The notes below the pieces were generated by a model that saw only the letters and a list, made by a program, of their open reading frames with translations, had not been told where the DNA came from and searched no databases. Shown piece by piece: positions 6,355 to 13,541 of a DNA stretch of 13,742 nucleotides. The translations under genes and the position numbers were made by a program. Numbering within the stretch: position 1 is the stretch's first letter; each line of letters opens with the position of its first letter. Source of the stretch: an uncultured Lachnospiraceae bacterium (GTDB lineage Bacteria > Bacillota > Clostridia > Lachnospirales > Lachnospiraceae); NCBI GenBank assembly GCA_910579645.1, contig CAJTVK010000113.1, forward strand, positions 1-13,742, given 5' to 3'.

Positions 6355-6666
6355 ATGTCTACAATGAAAATTAAAAAAGGCGATACCGTAAGGGTGATTG
6401 CCGGCAAAGATAACGGAAAAGAAGGAAAAGTTGTTTCCGTAGACAGGAAAAACAACAGGGTATTGGTGGAAGGCATCAACATGATCACAAAACATGCAAA
6501 GCCTTCGGTTGCCAATCAGAATGGCGGAATCATTCAGAAGGAAGCCCCTATTCATATATCCAACGTAATGTATGTTCATGAAGGCAAGCCTACAAGAATT
6601 GGTTTCAGGATAGAAAACGACAAAAAGGTTCGTTTTGCTAAAACAACCGGTAAAGTCATTGATTAA
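6355..6666 (+). CDS. rplX: Large ribosomal subunit protein uL24
   Basis: L24 initiates 50S assembly by binding the 5' region of 23S rRNA and later sits near the tunnel exit. The 103-residue product has an N-terminal KOW motif (about residues 5-35: KIKKGDTVRVIAGKDNGKEGKV), the GINMITKHAKPS segment and PIHISNVMYV. AGGAGGTG (6343-6350) overlaps the rplN stop and supports ATG 6355. The in-frame ATG at 6364 (MKIKKGD) is the family's more usual N-terminus but is too far from this site. Confidence 0.95.
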   Translation: MSTMKIKKGDTVRVIAGKDNGKEGKVVSVDRKNNRVLVEGINMITKHAKPSVANQNGGIIQKEAPIHISNVMYVHEGKPTRIGFRIENDKKVRFAKTTGKVID

Positions 6667-6690
6667 TTCTAAGGAAGGAGGCCTAAACGC

Positions 6691-7230
6691 GTGAGCAGAC
6701 TGAGAGAGATGTATAACAACGAGATCGTAGATGCTATGGTCAAAAAGTTTGGATATAAAAATGTTATGGAAGTGCCGAAGCTCGACAAGATTGTAATTAA
6801 CATGGGCGTGGGCGAAGCGAAGGAAAATGCGAAGGTCCTAGAATCCGCAGCCAAGGATTTGGAGACAATTACAGGCCAGAAAGCGGTACTTACGAAAGCA
6901 AAGAATTCCATTGCGAATTTCAAAATCAGGGAAGGCATGCCGATCGGATGCAAAGTGACACTGCGCGGAGAGAAAATGTATGAATTCCTTGACCGCCTTG
7001 TAAACCTTGCATTGCCCCGTGTGCGTGACTTCAGGGGCGTAAACCCGAATTCATTTGACGGCAGGGGGAATTATGCGCTCGGCATCAAGGAGCAGCTTAT
7101 CTTCCCGGAAATCGAATATGATAAGATTGATAAGGTAAGAGGTATGGACGTCATCATTGTCACAACGGCAAAGACAGACGAAGAGGCCCGTGAGTTATTA
7201 AGATTATTTAATATGCCGTTTCAGAAATAA
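6691..7230 (+). CDS. rplE: Large ribosomal subunit protein uL5
   Basis: L5 binds 5S rRNA and, with L18, installs it in the central protuberance; it also contacts P-site tRNA. The 179-residue product matches the family throughout: VMEVPKLDKIVINMGVGEA, ITGQKAVLTKAKNSIANFKIREG, FLDRLVNLALPRVRDFRGV, and the C-terminal GMDVIIVTTAKTDEEARELL. The start is GTG, with an unusually strong GGAAGGAGG (6673-6681) nine bases upstream. rpsZ follows after 14 nt. Confidence 0.97.
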   Translation: MSRLREMYNNEIVDAMVKKFGYKNVMEVPKLDKIVINMGVGEAKENAKVLESAAKDLETITGQKAVLTKAKNSIANFKIREGMPIGCKVTLRGEKMYEFLDRLVNLALPRVRDFRGVNPNSFDGRGNYALGIKEQLIFPEIEYDKIDKVRGMDVIIVTTAKTDEEARELLRLFNMPFQK

Positions 7231-7244
7231 GAGGAGGGAAATTC

Positions 7245-7430
7245 ATGGCTAAGACAGCAATGAAAATTAAACAGCAGCGTAAACAGAAGTTTTCCACAAG
7301 GGAATACAATCGCTGCAAAATTTGTGGCCGCCCACATGCATATTTAAGAAAATACGGAATTTGCAGAATTTGCTTCCGTGAGTTAGCATATAAAGGACAG
7401 ATTCCCGGCGTAAAGAAGGCAAGCTGGTAA
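7245..7430 (+). CDS. rpsZ: Small ribosomal subunit protein uS14, zinc-binding type
   Basis: This is the short (61-residue) zinc-ribbon S14 found in Gram-positive bacteria. It is needed for late assembly of the 30S head. Cys24, Cys27, Cys40 and Cys43 form two CxxC knuckles (RCKICGRP and ICRICFRE) that should bind one zinc ion. The C-terminal GQIPGVKKASW is the family signature. Many such genomes keep a zinc-free paralogue elsewhere under zinc control; none is visible here. It lies between rplE and rpsH as usual. Confidence 0.97.
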   Translation: MAKTAMKIKQQRKQKFSTREYNRCKICGRPHAYLRKYGICRICFRELAYKGQIPGVKKASW

Positions 7431-7479
7431 GAAGTTCCGAGAACCGCAGGCAAAAAGAAAGTAAGGAGGATACTAAATC

Positions 7480-7881
7480 ATGACAATGAGCGATCCGATT
7501 GCAGATATGCTTACAAGAATCCGTAATGCGAATACTGCAAAACATGATACAGTGGATGTTCCGTCTTCTAAGATGAAATTGGCCATTGCACAGATTCTTT
7601 TGGAAGAAGGCTACATCAGGAAATTTGATGTAATTGAGGACGGAAGTTTCAAGACAATACGCATTACCCTGAAATACGGTGCGGACAAGAGCGAAAAGAT
7701 TCTGTCCGGGCTGAAAAGGATTTCCAAGCCGGGGCTGCGTGTGTATGCCGGCAAGGAAGACCTGCCGAAGGTATTGGGCGGACTTGGCATTGCGATTATT
7801 TCCACAAACCAGGGCGTAATCACCGACAAAAAGGCAAGGGAACTTCAGGTAGGCGGAGAAGTGCTTGCATTCGTCTGGTAA
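7480..7881 (+). CDS. rpsH: Small ribosomal subunit protein uS8
   Basis: S8 binds the central domain of 16S rRNA and in E. coli is the translational repressor of the spc operon; that role is untested here. The 133-residue product has MSDPIADMLTRIRNANTAKHD near the start, SKMKLAIAQILLEEGYI, and the C-terminal rRNA-binding motif STNQGVITDKKARELQVGGE followed by VLAFVW. GGAGG (about 7466-7470) favours the ATG at 7480 over the one at 7486, which would shorten the protein by two residues. An 82-nt spacer with a hairpin follows. Confidence 0.97.
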   Translation: MTMSDPIADMLTRIRNANTAKHDTVDVPSSKMKLAIAQILLEEGYIRKFDVIEDGSFKTIRITLKYGADKSEKILSGLKRISKPGLRVYAGKEDLPKVLGGLGIAIISTNQGVITDKKARELQVGGEVLAFVW

Positions 7882-7895
7882 GCCGTTTGCCGAGA

Positions 7896-7910
7896 GCCCG
7901 TTTGCCGGGC
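7896..7910 (+). other. Stem-loop and 10-bp direct repeat in the rpsH-rplF spacer
   Basis: GCCCG (7896-7900) pairs with CGGGC (7906-7910) around TTTGC. The 10-mer CCGTTTGCCG occurs twice, at 7883-7892 and 7898-7907, with a 15-nt period, so the hairpin sits on the second copy. No T-run follows. The repeat may be a local slippage duplication. Confidence 0.55.
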
Positions 7911-7963
7911 ATCCGCAGGACAGTTGCTGTAAAGTAGATTCATGAAAAATAGGAGGTACGGGC

Positions 7964-8506
7964 ATGTCGCGTATAGGAAGAATGCCAATCGCGGTTCCTG
8001 CAGGAGTTACTGTAGATATCGCAGAAAATAATAAAGTGACCGTAAAAGGTCCCAAAGGGACACTGGAAAGAGTGCTTCCCGCAGAAATGGAAATTAAGCT
8101 GGAAGGGGCGACGGTTGTTGTTTCCCGACCCAATGACTTAAAGAAGATGAAATCCCTTCACGGGCTGACAAGGACCCTGATTAACAATATGGTGCTCGGC
8201 GTCACCAACGGCTATGAGAAAAAGCTGGAAGTGAACGGCGTCGGCTACAGGGCTGCAAAGTCGGGCAAGAAGCTGACCTTGTCTTTGGGATATTCCCATC
8301 CGGTGGAAATGGAAGATCCGGAAGGCATTGAGACGGTAGTGGAAGGGCAGAATGTCATTATCGTAAAAGGCATCGACAAAGAAAAAGTGGGTCAGTTCGC
8401 AGCCGAAATCAGGGATAAGAGAAGGCCGGAACCTTACAAGGGCAAGGGCATCAAATATGCTGATGAAACAATCAGGCGTAAAGTCGGTAAGACCGGTAAG
8501 AAATAG
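7964..8506 (+). CDS. rplF: Large ribosomal subunit protein uL6
   Basis: L6 binds 23S rRNA next to the GTPase-associated region. The 180-residue product shows the two duplicated domains of the family: MSRIGRMPIAVPAGV and VKGPKGTLERVLP in the first, and the C-terminal RRPEPYKGKGIKYADE with IRRKVGKTGKK in the second. GVGYRA in the middle is also typical. The start has AGGAGGT (about 7952-7958) upstream. rplR follows after 17 nt. Confidence 0.97.
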   Translation: MSRIGRMPIAVPAGVTVDIAENNKVTVKGPKGTLERVLPAEMEIKLEGATVVVSRPNDLKKMKSLHGLTRTLINNMVLGVTNGYEKKLEVNGVGYRAAKSGKKLTLSLGYSHPVEMEDPEGIETVVEGQNVIIVKGIDKEKVGQFAAEIRDKRRPEPYKGKGIKYADETIRRKVGKTGKK

Positions 8507-8523
8507 ATAAGGAGAGTGTAAAA

Positions 8524-8892
8524 ATGGTTAGCAAAAAATCCAGACAAGAAGTTCGCGTGAAAAAACACAAGAAAATTCGTAACCGTTTTAGCGGGACAGC
8601 CGAAAGACCGCGTTTGGCTGTATTCAGAAGCAATAATCATATGTATGCTCAAATTATCGACGATACAGTTGGCAATACTTTAGTTGCGGCTTCCACCCTT
8701 GAGAAAGAAGTGAAGGCAGAACTGGAGAAGACCAATAACGTTGATGCAGCGGCATATCTTGGGACGGTAATTGCCAAGAGGGCATTGGAAAAGGGCATCA
8801 CAACGGTTGTTTATGACAGAGGCGGCTATATATACCATGGTAAAGTTGCCGCATTAGCTGAAGCAGCCAGAGAAGCTGGCTTGGTATTCTAG
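8524..8892 (+). CDS. rplR: Large ribosomal subunit protein uL18
   Basis: L18 binds 5S rRNA and works with L5 to build the central protuberance. The 122-residue product has the basic N-terminus typical of L18, then SGTAERPRLAVFRSNNHMYAQII, a central ALEKGITTVVYDRGGYIYHGKV and the C-terminal AEAAREAGLVF. A GGAGAG site precedes the ATG. Spacing of 17 nt on both sides fits a tightly packed operon. Confidence 0.97.
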   Translation: MVSKKSRQEVRVKKHKKIRNRFSGTAERPRLAVFRSNNHMYAQIIDDTVGNTLVAASTLEKEVKAELEKTNNVDAAAYLGTVIAKRALEKGITTVVYDRGGYIYHGKVAALAEAAREAGLVF

Positions 8893-8909
8893 GAAGGGAG
8901 AAAAATCAC

Positions 8910-9419
8910 ATGAGACGTGCAATCATTGATGCAAGTCAGTTTGAACTGACTGAAAAAGTAGTTGCCATCAAGCGTGTAACTAAGGTTGTAAAAGGTGGTC
9001 GTAACTTCCGGTTCACAGCTTTGGTTGTTGTAGGCGACGGCAATGGACATGTGGGCGCAGGACTTGGCAAAGCGGCTGAAATTCCGGAGGCAATCCGCAA
9101 AGGAAAAGAGGATGCAGCCAAGAATCTTGTCACCGTTGCATTGGATGAAAACAACAGTATTACCCATGATTTTATCGGAAAATTCGGTTCGGCTTCCGTT
9201 CTGCTGAAAAGGGCTCCGGAAGGTACCGGCGTCATCGCAGGGGGGCCTGCCCGCAGCGTCTGCGAACTGGCAGGCATTAAGAATATCCGTACAAAATCTT
9301 TAGGCTCTAACAACAAACAGAACGTAGTTCTCGCTACCATCGCAGGCTTAAGCCAGCTTAAGACTCCGGAAGAGGTTGCCAGGAGCCGCGGCAAGTCTGT
9401 GGAAGAGGTTATGGCTTGA
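8910..9419 (+). CDS. rpsE: Small ribosomal subunit protein uS5
   Basis: S5 lies at the back of the 30S neck, contributes to mRNA-entry helicase activity and affects decoding fidelity. The 169-residue product has the N-terminal double-stranded RNA-binding-like domain with RVTKVVKGGRNFRFTALVVV (the KGG loop at 28-30 is where spectinomycin resistance mutations map in other bacteria and appears wild type), GDGNGHVGAGLGKAAEIPEA, and the C-terminal domain with GGPARSVCELAGI and KSLGSNN. GGAAGGGAG precedes the start. The rpmD ribosome-binding site starts right after its TGA stop. Confidence 0.97.
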   Translation: MRRAIIDASQFELTEKVVAIKRVTKVVKGGRNFRFTALVVVGDGNGHVGAGLGKAAEIPEAIRKGKEDAAKNLVTVALDENNSITHDFIGKFGSASVLLKRAPEGTGVIAGGPARSVCELAGIKNIRTKSLGSNNKQNVVLATIAGLSQLKTPEEVARSRGKSVEEVMA

Positions 9420-9434
9420 AAGGAGAAGTAAAAA

Positions 9435-9620
9435 ATGGCAGATAAGACTTTAAAAATAACATTGGTGAAATCTCCGATCGGGGCAGTGCCCAAGCATAGG
9501 AAAACCGTGGAAGCTATGGGACTGCGCAAGCTGAATAAGACAGTGCTGATGCCGGACAACGCGGCGACCAGAGGACAGATTCAGCAGATAAGGCATTTGA
9601 TTAAAGTAGAGGAAGTTTAA
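9435..9620 (+). CDS. rpmD: Large ribosomal subunit protein uL30
   Basis: L30 is a small peripheral 50S protein. The 61-residue product has the bacterial short form: KTLKITLVKSPIGAVPKHRKT, then GLRKLNKTVLMPDNAATRGQI and QQIRHLIKVEEV. Length and position between rpsE and rplO are canonical. AAAGGAG precedes the ATG. Nothing unusual is seen. Confidence 0.96.
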   Translation: MADKTLKITLVKSPIGAVPKHRKTVEAMGLRKLNKTVLMPDNAATRGQIQQIRHLIKVEEV

Positions 9621-9643
9621 AAGATAAGGAGGTGTCAGGAAGA

Positions 9644-10084
9644 ATGGAATTATCAAATTTAAGGCCTGCAAAGGGTTCTAAACATAGTGATAATTTTAGG
9701 AGAGGCCGTGGACACGGTTCAGGCAACGGCAAGACGGCCGGAAAAGGGCACAAGGGGCAGAAAGCCCGTTCAGGGGCTCCCAGGCCGGGCTTTGAAGGCG
9801 GTCAGATGCCGTTATACAGACGTATTCCGAAGAGAGGCTTTAAAAACAGGAACGCAAAAGAAATCATTGCAATCAATGTAAGTGCCCTTGAGGTATTTGA
9901 CGACGGGACTACTGTTGATGTGGATACATTGATAGAGAGAGGCATCGTGAAGAACCCCAAGGACGGCGTTAAGATTCTCGGAAACGGAGACTTTACTAAG
10001 AAGCTCACTGTGAAAGTTAATGCTTTCAGTGCATCGGCAAAGGAAAAAATTGAGGCTCTTGGTGGAACAGCAGAGGTGGTGTAA
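9644..10084 (+). CDS. rplO: Large ribosomal subunit protein uL15
   Basis: L15 is a late 50S assembly protein with a glycine- and arginine-rich extended N-terminus that threads into 23S rRNA. The 146-residue product has MELSNLRPAKGSKHSDNF, GRGHGSGNGKTAGKGHKGQK, the signature GGQMPLYRRIPKRGF (52-66) and a folded C-terminal half ending KEKIEALGGTAEVV. The ATG at 9644 lies eight bases after AAGGAGGTG. A GTG at 9632 in the same frame falls on that site and was rejected. The stop overlaps the secY start by one base. Confidence 0.97.
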   Translation: MELSNLRPAKGSKHSDNFRRGRGHGSGNGKTAGKGHKGQKARSGAPRPGFEGGQMPLYRRIPKRGFKNRNAKEIIAINVSALEVFDDGTTVDVDTLIERGIVKNPKDGVKILGNGDFTKKLTVKVNAFSASAKEKIEALGGTAEVV

Positions 10085-11397
10085 TGTTTACAACCGTAAA
10101 GAATGCATTTAAAATCAAAGAGATTAGAAATAAAATATTCTTTACATTCCTTATGTTAGTTGTGATTCGTTTAGGGTCACAGCTACCTGTTCCGGGAATG
10201 GACAGGACTTATTTTTCTAATTGGTTTGCGTCGCAGACAGGGGATGCATTTAATTTTCTGGATGCCTTTACAGGTGGTTCTTTTCTTAATATGTCCATTT
10301 TGGCATTGAACATTACGCCATATATTACTTCCTCCATCATTATGCAGCTTCTCACAATAGCGATTCCCAAGCTGGAGGAGATGCAGCGTGACGGGGAGGA
10401 CGGCAGGAAGAAAATCGCTTCGATTACCCGGTATGTGACGGTGGGGCTTGCCTTGTTTGAGTCCGGCGCCATGGCCATCGGTTTCGGGCGGCAGGGCGCC
10501 TTGGAAGAATTCAATGCCTTGAATGTGATTGCCGCAATGGCGGCTCTTACGGCCGGCAGTGCATTTTTGATGTGGATTGGGGAAAGAATCACGGAGAAGG
10601 GGATCGGAAACGGTATATCCATCGTGCTTGTCATTAACATCATTTCCCGTCTGCCGCAGGATATCAGTCAATTGTTTGAGCAGTTTGTATTCGGCAAATC
10701 CATTGCGCTGGCAGTAGTGGCGGCGGCCGTTATCATTGCAGTCATATTGGCAATGGTGGCGTTGGTTGTTCTCTTAAACGGCGGCGTGCGGAAGATTCCG
10801 GTACAGTATGCGAAGAAAATGCAGGGAAGGAAGATGGTGGGAGGCCAGACGACGAATATTCCCCTGAAGGTGAACACATCCGGCGTAATCCCGATTATCT
10901 TTGCATCCTCTCTCATGCAGCTTCCCATTATAGTCAGCTCCATGGCAGGCTACAGAGGAACCGGCATATGGGCGGAAATACTGAAAGGGCTTAATTCGTC
11001 CAACTGGTGCAATCCGAGACAGCCGGTGTACTCCGTCGGTTTGCTGATATATGTGGCATTGGTCATATTCTTCGCTTACTTCTATACTTCAATTACGTTC
11101 AATCCGTTGGAAGTGGCGGAAAATATGAAGAAGCAGGGCGGTTTCATTCCGGGCATAAGGCCGGGTAAGCCAACCAATGAATACTTGACCAAAATATTGA
11201 ATTATATCATTTTCATCGGTGCGGTAGGCCTTACCATCGTGGCTGTCATTCCGTTTATCTTCAACGGTGTGTTCGGGGCCAGCGTCTCCTTCGGCGGTAC
11301 AAGCCTGATTATCATTGTCAGCGTTATCCTGGAGACGGTAAAGCAGATAGAGTCACAGATGTTAGTGCGTAATTACAAAGGATTTTTAAATGACTGA
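10084..11397 (+). CDS. secY: Protein translocase channel subunit SecY
   Basis: SecY forms the membrane channel through which SecA- or ribosome-driven substrates cross or enter the cytoplasmic membrane, with SecE and SecG. The 437 residues show ten hydrophobic segments, at roughly 17-35, 70-95, 115-134, 147-165, 176-190, 208-232, 267-288, 317-338, 372-395 and 400-418. Family motifs are LPVPGMD (34-40), the plug region near 60-72, GERITEKGIGNGISI (166-180), KIPVQYAKK (237-245) and GGFIPGIRPGKPT (352-364). The ATG overlaps the rplO stop, and GAGGTGGTG within rplO is the likely ribosome-binding site. A terminator-like hairpin follows. Confidence 0.97.
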   Translation: MFTTVKNAFKIKEIRNKIFFTFLMLVVIRLGSQLPVPGMDRTYFSNWFASQTGDAFNFLDAFTGGSFLNMSILALNITPYITSSIIMQLLTIAIPKLEEMQRDGEDGRKKIASITRYVTVGLALFESGAMAIGFGRQGALEEFNALNVIAAMAALTAGSAFLMWIGERITEKGIGNGISIVLVINIISRLPQDISQLFEQFVFGKSIALAVVAAAVIIAVILAMVALVVLLNGGVRKIPVQYAKKMQGRKMVGGQTTNIPLKVNTSGVIPIIFASSLMQLPIIVSSMAGYRGTGIWAEILKGLNSSNWCNPRQPVYSVGLLIYVALVIFFAYFYTSITFNPLEVAENMKKQGGFIPGIRPGKPTNEYLTKILNYIIFIGAVGLTIVAVIPFIFNGVFGASVSFGGTSLIIIVSVILETVKQIESQMLVRNYKGFLND

Positions 11398-11401
11398 ATG
11401 T

Positions 11402-11460
11402 AAGCAGGAGGGCGGGGCGGGCGCATATATTATACCGCGGCTTTCCTGCTTTTAAGTTTT
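11402..11460 (+). terminator. Terminator-like hairpin after secY, possibly leaky
   Basis: AAGCAGGA (11402-11409) pairs perfectly with TCCTGCTT (11444-11451), extended inward by G-U pairs and a G-C pair. The GC-rich interior can form a further GCGG/CCGC stem (11417-11420/11435-11438). The tail TTTT-AAG-TTTT is an interrupted U-tract. It begins four bases after the secY stop. No strong promoter was seen before adk, so partial read-through (attenuation between ribosomal genes and adk-map-infA) is the simplest reading. Confidence 0.6.
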
Positions 11461-11485
11461 CCAGAATAGTGTGGCGGAGGTTAAG

Positions 11486-12133
11486 ATGAAAATTATTATG
11501 TTAGGAGCGCCTGGGGCGGGGAAAGGCACACAGGCACAGATGATAGCGGATAAATACGGCATCCCGCATATATCCACGGGCGATATTTTCAGGGCCAATA
11601 TTAAGAACGGCACGGAACTTGGCATGGAAGCGAAGAAATATATGGATCAGGGTCTGTTGGTGCCCGACGAACTGACGGTGAAGATTCTTTTGGACAGAGT
11701 GGCGCAGGAAGACTGCCGGGGCGGATATGTGCTGGACGGCTTTCCGCGTACGATACCTCAGGCGGAAGTATTGGATCGTTCCTTGGAAGAATTGGACAGC
11801 CGGATTGACTATGCCATAGACGTGGAGGTGCCTGACGAAAACATTGTGAAAAGAATGTCCGGCAGGCGTGCATGCCTTGCCTGCGGCGCGACTTTCCATG
11901 TGGAGCATGTGCCGCCGAAGCAGGAAGGCATCTGTGACAGATGCGGCAAGGATTTGGTGCTGCGTGACGACGATAAGCCGGAGACGGTGCAGAACCGGCT
12001 GACGGTATACCATGAGCAGACACAGCCGCTGATCGATTTCTATGGCAGGAAAGGCATCCTGAAAACGGTGGACGGCACAAAACCCATGCAGGAAGTATTC
12101 GGTTCGATTGCGGAGATTTTAGGGAATGCATAG
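11486..12133 (+). CDS. adk: Adenylate kinase, zinc-containing LID type
   Basis: It catalyses ATP + AMP to 2 ADP in the cytoplasm and balances adenine nucleotides. The 215-residue long form has the P-loop GAPGAGKGT (7-15), the AMP-binding STGDIFR (30-36), GFPRT (85-89), and a LID domain in which Cys130, Cys133, Cys150 and Cys153 form a four-cysteine zinc site, as in Gram-positive enzymes. Arginines of SGRRA (125-129) precede the LID. The ATG at 11486 is preceded by GGCGGAGG; a GTG at 11471 in frame would add five residues but overlaps that site. It lies 88 nt after secY and 32 nt before map. Confidence 0.97.
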   Translation: MKIIMLGAPGAGKGTQAQMIADKYGIPHISTGDIFRANIKNGTELGMEAKKYMDQGLLVPDELTVKILLDRVAQEDCRGGYVLDGFPRTIPQAEVLDRSLEELDSRIDYAIDVEVPDENIVKRMSGRRACLACGATFHVEHVPPKQEGICDRCGKDLVLRDDDKPETVQNRLTVYHEQTQPLIDFYGRKGILKTVDGTKPMQEVFGSIAEILGNA

Positions 12134-12165
12134 GGCTGCCCGGCAGAAGCATGGAGGAGACAGAT

Positions 12166-12921
12166 ATGGCGGTATCCATTAAATCCGAGAGGGAAATCGG
12201 GCTGATGCGGGATGCGGGAAAAATACTTGCAGAGGTTCATGCCCGTCTGGGAGAATTTGTCCGGCCGGGAATATCCACGTGGGAGGTGGATCAGTTTGGG
12301 GAAAGGCTAATCCGAAGCTATCATTGTGTTCCTAACTTCTTACATTACAACGGTTATCCGGCATCAATATGTGTGTCCGTAAACGACGAAGTAGTCCATG
12401 GGATTCCCCACCGGAACCATATGCTCCGGGAAGGGGACATTGTAAGCCTGGATGCCGGGCTGATTTATAAAGGCTATCACTCGGATGCGGCCAGAACCCA
12501 TGCGGTAGGAAAAATAAGCGCGGATGCACAGAGATTGATCAATGTGACGAGACAAAGTTTTTTTGAAGGTATCAGGATGGCAAGAGCCGGCAATCATCTG
12601 AACGATATATGCAAAACGATTGACAGGTATCTGACTTTTAACGGATATGGCATCGTGCGGGACTTGGTAGGGCATGGAATCGGGAAGAAGCTGCATGAGG
12701 ATCCGGAGATTCCCAATTTCGCCATGCGCCGGAGAGGGGTGAGACTCAGGCCGGGGATGACATTGGCGGTTGAGCCTATGGTAAATATGGGCGGGTGGCA
12801 AGTGGAATGGCTGGAAGACGATTGGACGGTGGTGACGGCGGACGGTTCGTTATCGGCTCATTACGAAAATACGATTCTGATTACCAATGGGGAGCCGGAA
12901 ATACTGACCTTATTGCAGTAG
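12166..12921 (+). CDS. map: Methionine aminopeptidase, type I
   Basis: It removes the initiator methionine from nascent proteins at the ribosome. The 251-residue pita-bread enzyme shows the substrate-pocket His79 (VHGIP) and the dinuclear metal ligands Asp96, Asp107, His170, Glu203 and Glu234 (in SLDAGL, GYHSDAAR, GHGIG, AVEPM and YENTIL), with His177 also in place. No N-terminal SEC-C-type zinc motif is present. The ATG at 12166 is preceded by GGAGGA (12153-12158). The in-frame ATG at 12151 would start on that site and adds only five residues. Its location after adk is canonical. Confidence 0.97.
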   Translation: MAVSIKSEREIGLMRDAGKILAEVHARLGEFVRPGISTWEVDQFGERLIRSYHCVPNFLHYNGYPASICVSVNDEVVHGIPHRNHMLREGDIVSLDAGLIYKGYHSDAARTHAVGKISADAQRLINVTRQSFFEGIRMARAGNHLNDICKTIDRYLTFNGYGIVRDLVGHGIGKKLHEDPEIPNFAMRRRGVRLRPGMTLAVEPMVNMGGWQVEWLEDDWTVVTADGSLSAHYENTILITNGEPEILTLLQ

Positions 12922-12923
12922 GC

Positions 12924-12965
12924 GCTCCGGCAGAGGGGAGCATTTCCGTCTTTTGCCCGCGGGCA
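12924..12965. repeat. Inverted repeats in the map-KOW spacer
   Basis: GCTCC (12924-12928) pairs with GGAGC (12937-12941), and TGCCCGCGGGCA (12954-12965) is a perfect 12-bp palindrome. They fill the short spacer between map and the next gene. A loopless palindrome suits a protein-binding site or a dimerising RNA better than a hairpin, but no function can be assigned. Confidence 0.4.
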
Positions 12966-12988
12966 GGAATAGTAAGAGAGGTAACGGC

Positions 12989-13255
12989 ATGGTAGGATGG
13001 TTTGCATCATCAAAAGCAGGACACGACAAAGATACGGTTTATGTCATAGTGAAGGAAGAGGCCGAATATGTATATTTATCGGACGGAAAAATCAGAACGC
13101 AGGAAAATCCGAAAAAGAAAAATAAAAAGCATATTCAGATTATCAAAGAAAAATCCGATGATACTTTAAAGGAAAAACTTTTAAACGGACAGCGGGTATA
13201 TGATGAAGAGATAAGGAAAGCAATAGGAGGTTATGTATGTCAAAGGCAGATGTAA
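12989..13255 (+). CDS. KOW-domain RNA-binding protein (L14e-like, ybzG position)
   Basis: This 88-residue basic protein begins MVGWFASSKAGHDKDTVYVIV and continues with YVYLSDGKIRTQENPKKKNKK and HIQIIKEK. The pattern SKAGxDKxxxYVI followed by LSDGKIR is that of small KOW/L14e-like proteins encoded between map and infA in Clostridia and Bacilli (Bacillus ybzG). The fold suggests rRNA or mRNA binding; the precise role is not established as far as I know. AGAGAGGT (12975-12982) supports the ATG at 12989; an in-frame start at 12953 has no ribosome-binding site. The 3' end overlaps infA by 19 nt and carries the infA Shine-Dalgarno. Confidence 0.85.
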   Translation: MVGWFASSKAGHDKDTVYVIVKEEAEYVYLSDGKIRTQENPKKKNKKHIQIIKEKSDDTLKEKLLNGQRVYDEEIRKAIGGYVCQRQM

Positions 13256-13455
13256 TTGAAATTGAAGGAACGGTAGTGGAGAAACTCCCCAATACCATGT
13301 TTCAGGTAGAACTGGAGAATGGGCATAGGGTGCTTGCGCATATCAGCGGCAAGCTGAGACAGAATTTCATCCGTATTTTGCCGGGAGATAAAGTTACCTT
13401 GGAGCTGTCGCCTTATGATTTGTCGAAGGGGCGGATTATTTGGAGGGACAAGTAG
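13237..13455 (+). CDS. infA: Translation initiation factor IF-1
   Basis: IF-1 binds the 30S A site and helps IF-2 and IF-3 select the initiator tRNA and start codon. The 72-residue OB-fold protein is a complete family match: MSKADVIEIEGTVVEKLPNTMF, VELENGHRVLAHISGKLRQN, IRILPGDKVTLELSPYDLSKG and RIIWRDK. AGGAGG (about 13225-13230) precedes the ATG. It overlaps the KOW gene by 19 nt, which implies coupled translation. rpmJ (L36) normally follows closely but is not found in the remaining 287 nt. Confidence 0.98.
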   Translation: MSKADVIEIEGTVVEKLPNTMFQVELENGHRVLAHISGKLRQNFIRILPGDKVTLELSPYDLSKGRIIWRDK

Positions 13456-13516
13456 GGCGGACTGTGGGGTTTGCGAGGGGGATTTGCAGATTGGGTTTGG
13501 GGCGGTATTTGGTTTT

Positions 13517-13541
13517 GGGGAACCGGTACCGTTCTTTTTTT
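13517..13541 (+). terminator. Possible terminator downstream of infA
   Basis: GAACCGGTACCGTTC (13520-13534) can fold as a short stem (GAA-CG with CG-TTC, one bulged C, loop GTAC) that extends by G-U pairs between 13517-13519 and 13535-13537. It is followed by seven Ts (13535-13541). The stem is short, so termination would be modest. If real, it would separate infA from whatever lies downstream. Confidence 0.4.

Noticed and set aside
7267..8133. 288-codon open frame on the - strand across rpsZ, rpsH and rplF
   Set aside because: Shadow of conserved genes on the + strand; no ribosome-binding site or recognisable motif.
11421..11440. TATATTATA stretch after secY as a -10 box for an adk promoter
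   Set aside because: No acceptable -35 box lies 16-18 nt upstream (the region is G-rich), and the stretch is the loop of the terminator-like hairpin.
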